DNA of 64,000 nt. Origin: Chloracidobacterium sp. (GTDB lineage: Bacteria > Acidobacteriota > Blastocatellia > Pyrinomonadales > Pyrinomonadaceae). Below, piece by piece: positions 1-8,808 of this stretch. Location of the stretch: the NCBI GenBank assembly GCA_016716365.1, contig JADJWM010000003.1, positions 62,001 to 126,000 of the forward strand. The letters are read 5' to 3'. The stretch's first letter is position 1. The number at the start of each line of letters is the position of its first letter. Below the pieces are notes generated by a model. The model saw only the letters and a list, made by a program, of their open reading frames with translations. It was not told the DNA's origin and searched no databases. The position numbers were made by a program, and so were the translations under genes.

Positions 1-453
1 TCGACTTTGATTTGGGGCCTGTTTGCGTGTGTGGTCGCGATCTTCGCAACGAATCTGGGTTCACTGATCGAGGTGGTCAACAAATTTGGATCGTTCTTTT
101 ATGGTTCGCTGTTAGGTGTTTTCGTGCTCGCGTTTGTGGTAAGAAGGGCAACTGCCCGCGGTGCATTTTGGGGGCTCTTGCTTGGGATCTCAGCCGTTTT
201 TCTTACGTCACGAATTTTCACAAGTTCGGCCGGTTATTATTTTTCGGTCCCAACACTGTCTGCGGACCTGTCGTGGTCAAATTATTGGCTGAGTATTCCG
301 TCATTTACTTGGATGGGTGAAACACCCGGCGGAAAGCCGATCATCGCATTTCTTTGGCTGAATCTTGTCGGTTGTCTTGTTACGGCCGCTGCCGGCTACG
401 TTATTAGCTTAACCGGACTGGCTCGCTCTGTTAGCGGCGAAGATGAGACGTGA
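1..453 (+). CDS. Sodium:solute symporter family protein, C-terminal part
   Basis: The reading frame is open from the first base of the window, so the true start lies upstream and only about 150 C-terminal residues are seen. They contain at least three strongly hydrophobic segments separated by short polar loops (around residues 4-25, 35-65 and 115-140) and end in a short acidic tail. The pattern, including the phrase SLIEVVNKFGSFFYGSLLGVF, resembles the last transmembrane helices of SSS-family Na+/solute symporters in the inner membrane. The substrate cannot be told from this fragment. It ends 15 nt before the PIG-L gene on the same strand and may be co-transcribed with it. Family assignment is inference from the fragment; another multi-helix permease is possible. 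Confidence 0.7.
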   Translation, partial: STLIWGLFACVVAIFATNLGSLIEVVNKFGSFFYGSLLGVFVLAFVVRRATARGAFWGLLLGISAVFLTSRIFTSSAGYYFSVPTLSADLSWSNYWLSIPSFTWMGETPGGKPIIAFLWLNLVGCLVTAAAGYVISLTGLARSVSGEDET

Positions 454-468
454 GGTCTCAGTGTTTTT

Positions 469-3099
469 ATGTTCAAATCCCTTCGAGTTTTCGTGTCATG
501 TCTTCTTCTGCTGGGCGTTTCGACGTCGTTGACGGTAAATTCACCCGCGCAGATCAAACCGGTTTACGACCAGGGAGCTCTCGGCCTTGTACGTCAGTTG
601 AAACGGCTGAATACCTCGGCAAGCGCGATGATGATCGGGGCCCATCCGGACGACGAGGATACGGCACTGCTTTCTTATCTGTCGCGAGGCGAGAACGCAC
701 GGACCGCTTATCTTTCGCTGACCCGCGGTGACGGCGGCCAGAACATCATTGGCCCTGAACTGGGTGAGGCTCTCGGGGTCATTCGTACCGAAGAACTGAT
801 ACAGGCGAGAAAACTCGACGGAGCAGAGCAGTATTTTACTCGTGCTTACGACTACGGGTTCTCGAAGACGCTCCAAGAAGCCCGGCTGAAGTGGGATGAA
901 AACGTGATCCTGTGTGACACGGTCCGTGCTATACGTCAATTTCGCCCGCTTGTGGTCGTGGCCCAGTTTTCAGGCACGCCGGCCGACGGTCACGGGCATC
1001 ATCAGTTCGCGGGATACATTGCCCCCCGAGCTGTGAAGGCCGCAGCGGACGCTTCACAGTGCGGAGGCGAGAGCGGGGCAGTGTGGGCTGTAAAAAAATT
1101 CTATGTAAGGCATCGCGGCCAGGGCGAGCCGCGTCTTCGCGTCAACACAGGCAAATACGACCCGCTCTACGGCCGTTCGTATTTCGAGATCGCGATGGAG
1201 GCCCGCAGCCAGCACAAATCGCAGGAACAGGGTGTTTTGGAGCTCCGAGGCGACCAGTATTCGAGCTTGAACCTGCAAGGAAGCGAGGCAAGGGAATCAG
1301 GTATTTTCGAGGGCCTCGATGTGTCTGTCGCCGCAGCGGGCACCGGGCAGGTCGATCCCGGGAAAGCGTTGGCCGAGGTTCAGGATGCGGCCGAACGGGC
1401 GCTTCGCGAGTATGACCCGCGCACTCCGGAGCGTATACTGCCGCATCTCATCAACGGTTACAAAGCCGCGACTAGAAAAGGCCAATTTACTGCTCCGAAC
1501 CCGCCGACAGAGGTCTTCGCTAGGGAAATGCGAACGCGTTTCGCCGATGCGATCGTGGCGGTCCTGGGGCTGCAGATCGACGCTCTCTCTGACGTCGAAA
1601 CGATCGCACAGGGCGAATCGTTCAACGTGGGCGTGAAGGCGTACTGGCCGAACAGGGAAGGCGTCACGATAAAGGGGCTCTCGCTTGCGGTGCCGTTGAA
1701 ACCGGGGATACCGTCAATCGCGAACCGATCAGACCTTCAGTGGTGGAGCGTGAGACGGGTTCCGGCCCCGACGTCGAACACCCCCGGATTCCTCACTCGC
1801 GAGGCCGGTATGGCCGCTGAATATTTTGCCGTAACAGTGCCGCCTGATGCAGATCTGACCACTCCATACTGGCTCGTCGAGCCGCGGCCGGGCGATATGT
1901 ATGTTATGTCCGGCCATCGGGGAGTTCACGGATCACCGTTTCAGCCGCCGGTGCCGAAGGCTCTCGTGACTCTGGAAGTAAACGGGGAAACTTTATATGT
2001 CGAAAGGCCGGTGGAGTTTCGCTATGCGGATGACGTTCGCGGCGAGATCCGGCGAAACGTCGCGGTCGTGCCTACCATTACGGTCGGGCTCGACCAGAAT
2101 CTCATGATCATTGCGGCCGGCGCGAAAGCAACGGAAAAGCAGCTTGCGGTGACGGTCACGAGCAATTCGTCCGGCGCCGTTTCCGGCAAGGTCGCGCTTG
2201 ACCTGCCGGCAGGATGGACAGCCGCCTCCGACAGCAGCGAACTTAACCTGACCAGGAAGGGCGAGAGCGGATCGGTTCAGTTCAAAATCAGGGTACCGGC
2301 GAATGCCCGGCCTGGTACCTATACTCTAAAGGCGACCGCGACCATTGGCGACAAGTCATTCTCACGGTCCGTGCGAACGCTGAGCTATCCGCACATTCAA
2401 ACGCACCGGTTCTACAACGACGCCGCAGTTAAGGCGAACGTCATTGATCTCAAGACGCGGCCCGTGAAGATCGGATATATCCCGGGCAGCGGCGACAGCC
2501 TCCCGCAGGCGATCGCGCAGATGGGCCTGAGTATCGAGACGATCGATGAACGGACGCTCGCTGCCGGCGACTTGTCGCGCTTCGATACGATCCTGGTTGG
2601 CATTCGGGCCTACCAGGTCAGGACTGACATCGTCGCTCATAACAAACGGCTCCTCGAATTTGCGGAAAAGGGCGGGACCCTTGTCGTCCAGTACCAGCTT
2701 TCAGGTTATACCCAGCAGGGCCTGGCACCTTTTCCCGCTCGGCAGGGGCCACGCGTGGCCGACGAGACCGCAAAGGTCACGATCCTCGACCCCTCACATC
2801 CGATCTTTAACGTGCCGAACAAGATCACCGATGCCGATTTCGCGGGCTGGGTCCAGGAGCGGAACCTCTATAACTTCTCGACGATGGACCCGAAGTACAA
2901 GGGGCTGCTCGAAGCGCACGACGTGAACGAGGCCGAGAACGCGGGCGGACTCGTTGTCGCGGACATCGGCAGAGGGAGATACGTGTATTGCAGCTACTCT
3001 CTGTTCCGGCAGCTTCCGGCCGGCGTCCCCGGGGCTTACCGGCTGCTGGCGAATATCCTGGCATTCAATGGAGAAGTCCGCGGCCCGGCGGCGAAGTGA
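469..3099 (+). CDS. Secreted PIG-L/LmbE family deacetylase with long C-terminal extension
   Basis: An 876-residue protein with an N-terminal signal peptide (hydrophobic stretch about residues 8-25). The PIG-L (LmbE-like) metal-dependent de-N-acetylase domain follows at about 45-300, with the zinc-binding HPDDE motif at residues 59-63 and a downstream GHGHHQF histidine cluster near residue 170. Family members remove acetyl groups from GlcNAc-containing substrates; the substrate here is unknown. PIG-L domains are usually 200-250 residues, so more than half the protein is extra. The middle carries a beta-rich, NEW3-like region (about 540-640) and the end resembles a ThuA/glutamine-amidotransferase-like fold (about 660-870). 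This large secreted architecture is common in Acidobacteriota (family knowledge). It is likely exported to the periplasm or outside. Confidence 0.88.
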   Translation: MFKSLRVFVSCLLLLGVSTSLTVNSPAQIKPVYDQGALGLVRQLKRLNTSASAMMIGAHPDDEDTALLSYLSRGENARTAYLSLTRGDGGQNIIGPELGEALGVIRTEELIQARKLDGAEQYFTRAYDYGFSKTLQEARLKWDENVILCDTVRAIRQFRPLVVVAQFSGTPADGHGHHQFAGYIAPRAVKAAADASQCGGESGAVWAVKKFYVRHRGQGEPRLRVNTGKYDPLYGRSYFEIAMEARSQHKSQEQGVLELRGDQYSSLNLQGSEARESGIFEGLDVSVAAAGTGQVDPGKALAEVQDAAERALREYDPRTPERILPHLINGYKAATRKGQFTAPNPPTEVFAREMRTRFADAIVAVLGLQIDALSDVETIAQGESFNVGVKAYWPNREGVTIKGLSLAVPLKPGIPSIANRSDLQWWSVRRVPAPTSNTPGFLTREAGMAAEYFAVTVPPDADLTTPYWLVEPRPGDMYVMSGHRGVHGSPFQPPVPKALVTLEVNGETLYVERPVEFRYADDVRGEIRRNVAVVPTITVGLDQNLMIIAAGAKATEKQLAVTVTSNSSGAVSGKVALDLPAGWTAASDSSELNLTRKGESGSVQFKIRVPANARPGTYTLKATATIGDKSFSRSVRTLSYPHIQTHRFYNDAAVKANVIDLKTRPVKIGYIPGSGDSLPQAIAQMGLSIETIDERTLAAGDLSRFDTILVGIRAYQVRTDIVAHNKRLLEFAEKGGTLVVQYQLSGYTQQGLAPFPARQGPRVADETAKVTILDPSHPIFNVPNKITDADFAGWVQERNLYNFSTMDPKYKGLLEAHDVNEAENAGGLVVADIGRGRYVYCSYSLFRQLPAGVPGAYRLLANILAFNGEVRGPAAK

Positions 3100-3133
3100 G
3101 GCCCGGGTCCGATCAGGAGGGATCAAAGCGAAC

Positions 3134-3970
3134 GTGAACCGACTCCGCGTGAGTGCTGAGACCGAATTGCCTGCGAGCAATTGGCGACGCCGGCTCCACG
3201 CCGTCGTTTTCGAGGCCGAAACGCCAGAAGGCAAAGCTTTCGATATCGCGGTGATCACGCTTATCCTGGCCAGCGTCGTGGTCGTGGTGCTCGAAAGTGT
3301 TCGTGAGATCCGCGAGCCCTTCGGCTCGTACCTCGTGATCGCCGAGTGGTGCTTTACGATCCTCTTCACGGTCGAGTACGTTCTGCGTTTGATAAGCGTA
3401 AAGCGGCCGTTGCGATTCGTTTTCAGTTTCTACGGATTGATCGACCTTTTGGCCGTACTCCCGACATACCTTAGCCTTTTAGTGCCCGGGACCCAGTATC
3501 TGCTGACGATCCGAATACTTCGCCTGCTTCGGATCTTCCGCATCCTGAAGCTCTCAGCCTACGTGTCGGAAGCGAGAATAATCGGTGATGCTCTCAAGGC
3601 GAGCCGCCGCAAGATCCAAGTCTTTCTCGTCGCTGTACTTTCGATAGTTACGGTCGTTGGGACGCTGATGTATGTGGTGGAGGGCGAGGAGCACGGCTTC
3701 GTCGATATCCCGACCAGCATTTATTGGGCGATCGTAACGCTGACGACGGTCGGATACGGGGACCTTTCACCAAAAACCGGGCTGGGAAAGTTTCTCGCGT
3801 CGATAATAATGATACTCGGTTACGGGATAATCGCCGTGCCTACGGGCATCGTCACGGCAGAACTTACCCGAGCGTCACGGGCGACAACGACCCAAGTCTG
3901 CGAGGAGTGTCACGCCGAAGGGCACGAGGCGGATGCCGTGCACTGCAGATTTTGCGGAGCAAAGTTATAG
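3134..3970 (+). CDS. Voltage-gated-type potassium channel with C-terminal zinc ribbon
   Basis: A six-helix ion channel of about 278 residues. Hydrophobic segments S1-S4 come first; the S4-like segment has regularly spaced arginines (the IRILRLLRIFRILKL stretch near residue 135), followed by a pore region with the K+ selectivity filter TTVGYGD near residue 205. The C terminus carries two CxxC pairs (CEEC and CRFC), a likely zinc ribbon, instead of the usual RCK/TrkA domain. The GTG start at 3134 is chosen because the frame upstream overlaps the PIG-L gene; an AGGAGG lies at 3115-3120, with a rather long 13-nt gap. Function is K+ conductance across the inner membrane. The role of the zinc ribbon is unknown; it could be cytosolic gating or oligomerisation. 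Confidence 0.88.
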   Translation: MNRLRVSAETELPASNWRRRLHAVVFEAETPEGKAFDIAVITLILASVVVVVLESVREIREPFGSYLVIAEWCFTILFTVEYVLRLISVKRPLRFVFSFYGLIDLLAVLPTYLSLLVPGTQYLLTIRILRLLRIFRILKLSAYVSEARIIGDALKASRRKIQVFLVAVLSIVTVVGTLMYVVEGEEHGFVDIPTSIYWAIVTLTTVGYGDLSPKTGLGKFLASIIMILGYGIIAVPTGIVTAELTRASRATTTQVCEECHAEGHEADAVHCRFCGAKL

Positions 3971-3972
3971 GT

Positions 3973-4479
3973 TCATTCGACGATCGCGAGCACGTCGCCC
4001 GAGCCCACCGTCGAGCCTTCTGCGATCCTGATCTCTTTCACGGTACCGTCTTTCGGTGATCGGAGTTCGTTCTGCATCTTCATCGCCTCGACCACGATCA
4101 CGCCGTCGCCCTTCTTGACCTCTGAGCCCGTTTCGAGCAAGACCCGGACGACCTTCCCCGGCATCGCCGTTCGGATCTCGGCCGCTCCGTCGCCGTGCTC
4201 GGTGCCGCTGCCCGAGCCCCGAAGGCGCTTCGGATCGACCAGCTTAACTTCGTGGATCCGCCCGCGGATCATCACCTCGGTCGCGTCGAGCGCCGTCTTG
4301 CCCGCCGAAACAAAAGCTTCCGTGATCTCGCCGTTGTTCTTCAAAAGGAACACACCGGGTTCGGGTTCGCTGACCTCCAGCTCGTATTGCCGGCCGCCAA
4401 CGCTCGCCGACAGCCGGTCCCCGTCCCGCTCGATCTCGACCTCGACGGTTTCATCGCCGATGTTTGTTTGAAGTTTCAT
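3973..4479 (-). CDS. Biotin carboxyl carrier domain protein (acyl-CoA carboxylase subunit)
   Basis: A 168-residue protein ending in a biotinyl/lipoyl-attachment domain. The biotinylation motif EAMKMQNEL is at about residues 130-138, followed by a glycine-rich turn typical of the hammerhead fold. The N-terminal about 90 residues form a beta-rich region like the BCCP-proximal part of acetyl-/propionyl-CoA carboxylase alpha chains. It would carry carboxybiotin between biotin carboxylase and carboxyltransferase subunits, neither of which is in this window. The start is taken at the ATG at 4479 (MKLQTN); a longer frame to 4533 lacks conserved-looking sequence. It converges tail-to-tail with the K+ channel with 2 nt between stops. 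Confidence 0.85.
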   Translation of the reverse strand: MKLQTNIGDETVEVEIERDGDRLSASVGGRQYELEVSEPEPGVFLLKNNGEITEAFVSAGKTALDATEVMIRGRIHEVKLVDPKRLRGSGSGTEHGDGAAEIRTAMPGKVVRVLLETGSEVKKGDGVIVVEAMKMQNELRSPKDGTVKEIRIAEGSTVGSGDVLAIVE

Positions 4480-4599
4480 TGCAGATCGGCCTGGCCCGCG
4501 CCAACTCGAACCGGCGGCGGTATGCATAAGCAAAGACCCGGCCGCTTGTACCGCCGGATCCCCGGAGAATTTTCGAGCGTCGCTCCTGCCAACACGGAC

Positions 4600-5286
4600 C
4601 TAAGCGGAAGTCGAATCGCTCTTGACCTTGTTCGGCTGCGGCGTAACCCGCAGGTAAGGCTTAACTTCCTTCCAGCCCGCGGGGAATTTCTCCTTCGCAT
4701 CATCATTCGACACTGTCGTCAGGATGATGCAATCGTCGCCGTCCTTCCAATTGACCGGGGTCGCGACGCTGTAGCTTGCCGTGAGCTGAAGCGAATCGAT
4801 CACGCGGAGGACCTCGTCGAAATTTCGGCCGGTGCTCATCGGGTACACTATCACCAGCTTGACCTTTTTGTCGGGGCCGATGACGAACACGTTCCGCACC
4901 GTCATGTTGTCCGCCGCCGTACGGCCATCGCATCCGCCCTCAAGCTCGGCCGGCAGCATATCATACAGCTTCGAGACGGCCAGGTCCGTATCACCGATCA
5001 TCGGATAATTCGGCGCGTGACCCGTCGCCTCGGCAATGTCGGCCGACCAGCTCTTATGGTTTTCGACCGGATCTACGCTTAGCCCGATCACCTTAACATT
5101 TCGCTTGTCAAACTCCGGCTTTAAGCTGGCCATGTAGCCAAGTTCCGTTGTGCAAACCGGTGTGAAATCCTTTGGGTGGGAAAAAAGGATGCCCCAGTCG
5201 TCTCCCAGCCATTCGTGGAACCGGATCTCGCCCTCCGTCGTTTGGGCGGTAAAGTCCGGAGCTTCGTCTCCAATTCGGATCGCCAT
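4600..5286 (-). CDS. 1-Cys (Prx6-type) peroxiredoxin
   Basis: A 228-residue cytosolic thiol peroxidase. The peroxidatic motif DFTPVCTTE places the catalytic cysteine at residue 45. The long C-terminal domain with the phrase VNWKDGDDCIIL is typical of the Prx6/AhpC2 subgroup that reduces H2O2 and alkyl hydroperoxides. No lipoyl or flavin reductase partner lies beside it. The ATG at 5286 is preceded by a strong GGAGGA, and a perfect TATAAT lies 30 nt upstream on this strand, so it probably has its own promoter. It provides a useful comparison with the selenocysteine-type peroxiredoxin at 17044-17595, which has TGA at the equivalent position. Confidence 0.93.
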   Translation of the reverse strand: MAIRIGDEAPDFTAQTTEGEIRFHEWLGDDWGILFSHPKDFTPVCTTELGYMASLKPEFDKRNVKVIGLSVDPVENHKSWSADIAEATGHAPNYPMIGDTDLAVSKLYDMLPAELEGGCDGRTAADNMTVRNVFVIGPDKKVKLVIVYPMSTGRNFDEVLRVIDSLQLTASYSVATPVNWKDGDDCIILTTVSNDDAKEKFPAGWKEVKPYLRVTPQPNKVKSDSTSA

Positions 5287-5315
5287 TCAAATTCCTCCTC
5301 AAGTAATTTAGTCAA

Positions 5316-5321
5316 ATTATA
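5316..5321 (-). promoter_or_regulatory. Putative -10 box of the Prx6 gene
   Basis: On the minus strand this reads TATAAT and lies about 30 nt before the ATG of the peroxiredoxin gene, with an AT-rich surround. A clear -35 box at ideal spacing was not found, so only the -10 is proposed. Confidence 0.45.
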
Positions 5322-5395
5322 ACAAAATCCCTGAGTGATCAGTTAAGCCGACGTTTTGGTTCGCATGGCTCCGGACAGTCAGCCTTCGGATGCTC

Positions 5396-6703
5396 TCAGG
5401 CAGCGATGTCAGCGGGGGCCGGCTCCGACCTTCTGAGCCGAAGCAATGTGATCTTTTTTTCGTCGGCCCTTAGGATCTCGACATCGAGGCCGTAAATATC
5501 GAGTTTTTCGCCGATCTTCGGAACGTAGCCGGCCTCGCTGGTGACAAGGCCCGCGATCGTCGTGAAATCGTGCTCTTCGAACTCCATGTCGAAGAGCCGC
5601 TCGATCTTGTCTATCTCGGTCGATCCAAGCACGTCCCAGTAGCCATCCTCGCCTTCGATGATCTCGATGATCTCTTCCTGTTCAATATCTTCGTCTTCGA
5701 TCTCGCCGACGATCTCCTCGACAATGTCCTCGACGGTAACGATACCCGCTACGCCGCCGTATTCGTCGATAACGATCGCGAGTTGGACGTGATTCACCTG
5801 CATGTCTTTCAATAGCTCGGCGGCGGTCTTGGTTTCAGGAACAAAATACGGATCGCGAAGGATGGCTTCGATCTTCAGATGCTCTTTATTCTCGGCCCAT
5901 GCCTGCAGCAGGTCGCGGACGTATATCACGCCCTCGATGTTGTCGATGCTCTCGCGATAGACGGGGATGCGCGAGTATTTCTCTTCGACCATCAGCTGGC
6001 GCGCCGCGATTATGGTCGAATCGACAGGGATGGCGCAGATCTCGGTCCTTGGCGTCATTATCTCGCCGACGCGTGTCTCGTTGAACTCGACGACCGATTC
6101 GATCAGCTCTCGCTCGTTCTCTTCGATGATCCCCTCTGCCTTGCCCACCTCCATCAACGCGTGGAAATCGTCGGCATTGTCGTCGCCGCGTTCGTCAAGC
6201 GAATCCGGAGACACGGTCAGGTCGGGCCTGCCATTTTCTTTCGATCCGGTGAAGCGTCCAAATGGAGCGGCGACCATCGTAGCAGCCGAATAGAAGGGCT
6301 TTACGATCGGCAACAGCAGAAGAAGGCGATGTTCCGGATTGTCGCGGACAAGCAGACGGGGAAGGACCTGTCGAAAGATGACGGTGGTTGCTAAACCAAG
6401 AAGAAGGGCGAAGACCAACAGCCGCGACCGGTCTTGCTCGAACCGAAAGACCACCATCGTTAAAAGCACGGTCACGCTTATCAGGAGGATCTGTATCGCT
6501 GAAGAGAGAGCAAAGCGGAACCGTGGGCGATTTTCGAGTATCTCGCGTAGGAAGGCGGAGGTTCTTGGATCGCGGCTTTCCTCGCTTTCCGAAGCAAGCC
6601 GCCGCAGCCCGAGATCGGAGATGTGCGAGAAGGCAAGGTCGGCCGTCGCAAGAATCACCAATGCGATCAGGATAAAGACGGCAATCGCTATCTCAATTTC
6701 CAT
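5396..6703 (-). CDS. CorC/HlyC-type membrane protein (DUF21, CBS pair, CorC domain)
   Basis: A 435-residue protein in the CNNM/CorC 'hemolysin family'. The order is an N-terminal transmembrane region (about residues 1-150, a DUF21-like part with three or four helices), an acidic linker, a CBS-domain pair (about 205-330, with GVIYVRDLL and a DEYGGVAGIVTVEDIVEEIVG segment), and a C-terminal CorC/HlyC transporter-associated domain (about 345-425). Such proteins take part in Mg2+/Co2+ efflux or homeostasis in the inner membrane; haemolysin activity is not implied. The ATG start gives a first helix directly after MEIEIAIAVF. It stands alone between the Prx6 gene and zwf on the same strand. Confidence 0.88.
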   Translation of the reverse strand: MEIEIAIAVFILIALVILATADLAFSHISDLGLRRLASESEESRDPRTSAFLREILENRPRFRFALSSAIQILLISVTVLLTMVVFRFEQDRSRLLVFALLLGLATTVIFRQVLPRLLVRDNPEHRLLLLLPIVKPFYSAATMVAAPFGRFTGSKENGRPDLTVSPDSLDERGDDNADDFHALMEVGKAEGIIEENERELIESVVEFNETRVGEIMTPRTEICAIPVDSTIIAARQLMVEEKYSRIPVYRESIDNIEGVIYVRDLLQAWAENKEHLKIEAILRDPYFVPETKTAAELLKDMQVNHVQLAIVIDEYGGVAGIVTVEDIVEEIVGEIEDEDIEQEEIIEIIEGEDGYWDVLGSTEIDKIERLFDMEFEEHDFTTIAGLVTSEAGYVPKIGEKLDIYGLDVEILRADEKKITLLRLRRSEPAPADIAA

Positions 6704-6773
6704 AGATATCGCTTCATAGAGATGGTATTTCGCCCTTCGCCGTAAAGCAAGCCTTTTTCAGCGATGGCCGCGT

Positions 6774-8279
6774 TCAATCTGAATTTTTCCATTTCCGGCC
6801 TTCGCGTGCCAGCAGATCATCTGCCTTGGCCGGCCCCCAGCTTCCTGCCGAGTAATTCGGAAAGTCTTCCGGCGGCTGATCTGCCCAAACGTCGAGTATC
6901 GGCGAAACGACGGCCCAGCTTGCCTCGACCATATCTGCGCGCTGAAAAAGGGTGGCGTCGCCTAGCATGCAATCGAACAGTAGCCGCTCGTATCCGGTCG
7001 TCATCTGCTCTTCAAAATGATCGACATAATTGAAATCCATATCGACCGGCCCCATCTTCACTATCGGACCCGGGATCTTCGCTCCGAAGTGCAGCGTGAT
7101 GCCCTCATCGGGCTGGATGTGGAGTTCGAGGCGGTTCGTTGTCAGGCGGTCGATGGGTGTGTTTCGAAACAGCACGAAAGGTGCTTTTTTGAACTGGATG
7201 ACGATGCTCGAATGTTTGGCCCCGAGCCGTTTTCCGGTCCGGATGTAAAACGGGACGTCCGCCCAGCGCCAGTTGTCGATCGAGAGGGCGAGGGCCGCGA
7301 ACGTCTCGGTGTTTGAATCCGGCGAGACACTTTCTTCCCCGCGGTACGCCGGTACACTACGGCCATCGATCCGGCCCGCCCCGTATTGGCCGCGGACCGC
7401 CGATCGCTCGACCTCTTCCGGCGTGAAACACTTCATCGCGTGGAGGATCTTGACCTGTTCGTCGCGGACCGGATGTGCTTGAAACGAGACTGGCGGCTCC
7501 ATCGCAGTCAGCGTAACCAACTGGAAAAGATGGTTTGGGACCATATCCCGAAGCGCTCCGGCCGAATCGTAGTAGCCGCCGCGTCCCTCGACACCGAGTT
7601 CCTCGGCCACCGTTATCTGCACGTGGTCGACATAGTTTCGATTCCAGATGGGCTCGAAGATGCTGTTGCCGAACCGGAAGACCAATAGATTCTGCACCGT
7701 CTCTTTGCCGAGATAGTGATCGATCCGGTAGATCTGGTTCTCTTTCAGGATCTTCAACAGGTTGGCGTTAAGCTTTCTCGCGGACTGCAGATCGCGGCCG
7801 AACGGCTTCTCAAAAATGAACCTCCGCCAATTGCCGTTTTCCTGTCGTCCCAGCCCGTTCTTGACGACCTTTCGAGCCACGTCGGCGAAAAGTGCCGGCG
7901 GGATCGCCAAATAGAAAAAGTAGTTCTCCGGAATTCGAAGCGAAGCGGTAACTTCGGACAGAAGCGACTTCAGGTCCGAAAAGAGCTTCTTGTCGTCATC
8001 GAAATCGCCGCCCGTGTAGAACGTGCGTTCGCAGAACCACGAAATGTCGTTCGACGAATTCTCAAGTTCAGCGAATTGCTTCAGGTTCTCGGCCATTTGA
8101 CCGCGAAATTCTTCCGAACTCAACTCCTGCCGGCCGACACCGACGATCGCGAAAGTTTCGGGGATATGGCCGTCTATGGCGAGATTGTAGAGAGCAGGGA
8201 AGAGTTTGCGCTTTGTTAGATCGCCGGTCGCGCCGAAAATGACCATCACGCAAGGGTCGGCTTGTTTTGATTCCGGCAT
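6774..8279 (-). CDS. zwf: Glucose-6-phosphate 1-dehydrogenase
   Basis: About 501 residues, the normal length for bacterial G6PD, which oxidises glucose-6-phosphate to 6-phosphogluconolactone with NADP+ in the oxidative pentose phosphate pathway. Visible marks are the dinucleotide-binding GATGDLTKRK near the N terminus and the active-site RIDHYLGKE segment near residue 195. The ATG at 8279 (MPESKQ) is chosen because it puts the Rossmann motif at the usual distance from the start; an ATG at 8288 and a longer frame to 8327 are alternatives, and no strong Shine-Dalgarno sequence separates them. No 6-phosphogluconolactonase or gnd gene lies beside it. Confidence 0.95.
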   Translation of the reverse strand: MPESKQADPCVMVIFGATGDLTKRKLFPALYNLAIDGHIPETFAIVGVGRQELSSEEFRGQMAENLKQFAELENSSNDISWFCERTFYTGGDFDDDKKLFSDLKSLLSEVTASLRIPENYFFYLAIPPALFADVARKVVKNGLGRQENGNWRRFIFEKPFGRDLQSARKLNANLLKILKENQIYRIDHYLGKETVQNLLVFRFGNSIFEPIWNRNYVDHVQITVAEELGVEGRGGYYDSAGALRDMVPNHLFQLVTLTAMEPPVSFQAHPVRDEQVKILHAMKCFTPEEVERSAVRGQYGAGRIDGRSVPAYRGEESVSPDSNTETFAALALSIDNWRWADVPFYIRTGKRLGAKHSSIVIQFKKAPFVLFRNTPIDRLTTNRLELHIQPDEGITLHFGAKIPGPIVKMGPVDMDFNYVDHFEEQMTTGYERLLFDCMLGDATLFQRADMVEASWAVVSPILDVWADQPPEDFPNYSAGSWGPAKADDLLAREGRKWKNSD

Positions 8280-8361
8280 TCCGTTCATTTTGCCACAGAG
8301 AACACCGAGCACCCAGAGAAAAGGCAAAGAGAAGGCTATGCGACCTCAGTTTTCTTAGCAG

Positions 8362-8808
8362 CTAGATGTTGAGCTTTTCCCTTAACTCAAGCTCGCGGGT
8401 GTTCATCTCGCCGTTGTCGGTTTCGTGGTCATAACCGCAAAGGTGTAAAAGGCCGTGCAGGATGAGCTGCTTGATCTCGTTCTCGAGCGAAAGTCCGTTT
8501 TCGGCGGCTTGCTTCTGCGCTTGCTCCGCCGAGATGACGATGTCGCCCAGGAAAACAGTGGGCGGTTGTCGGTCGGCAGAAGGCAGCTCGAACTCGTCGG
8601 CTTCGTGAGGGAACGAAAGAACGTCTGTGGTCGAATCTTTCCCGCGAAAAAACTTGTTCAGCTCTTTCATCCTTCTATCCGAAACCAGGGCGACTGAGAA
8701 CGTCTTGCCGACAGCTTCATCGACATTGTCAAAGATCGACACCACGAACGTTCGAATGACGGAAACTTCGACCCTAACCTTACGCTGCAGATTGATAACG
8801 TCGATCAT
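8362..8808 (-). CDS. ybeY: Endoribonuclease YbeY (16S rRNA maturation)
   Basis: A 148-residue metalloprotein with the family's zinc motif HGLLHLCGYDH near residues 118-128 and the upstream DVLSFPHE segment. YbeY acts in 3' processing of 16S rRNA and ribosome quality control in the cytosol. Its start overlaps the end of phoH by 4 nt, the usual phoH-ybeY order, so the two are translationally coupled. Length matches the family. Confidence 0.95.
   Translation of the reverse strand: MIDVINLQRKVRVEVSVIRTFVVSIFDNVDEAVGKTFSVALVSDRRMKELNKFFRGKDSTTDVLSFPHEADEFELPSADRQPPTVFLGDIVISAEQAQKQAAENGLSLENEIKQLILHGLLHLCGYDHETDNGEMNTRELELREKLNI

Noticed and set aside
4195..5082. 295-residue plus-strand frame over the biotin-carrier and peroxiredoxin genes
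   Set aside because: It is antisense to two well-supported genes and has no recognisable domain.
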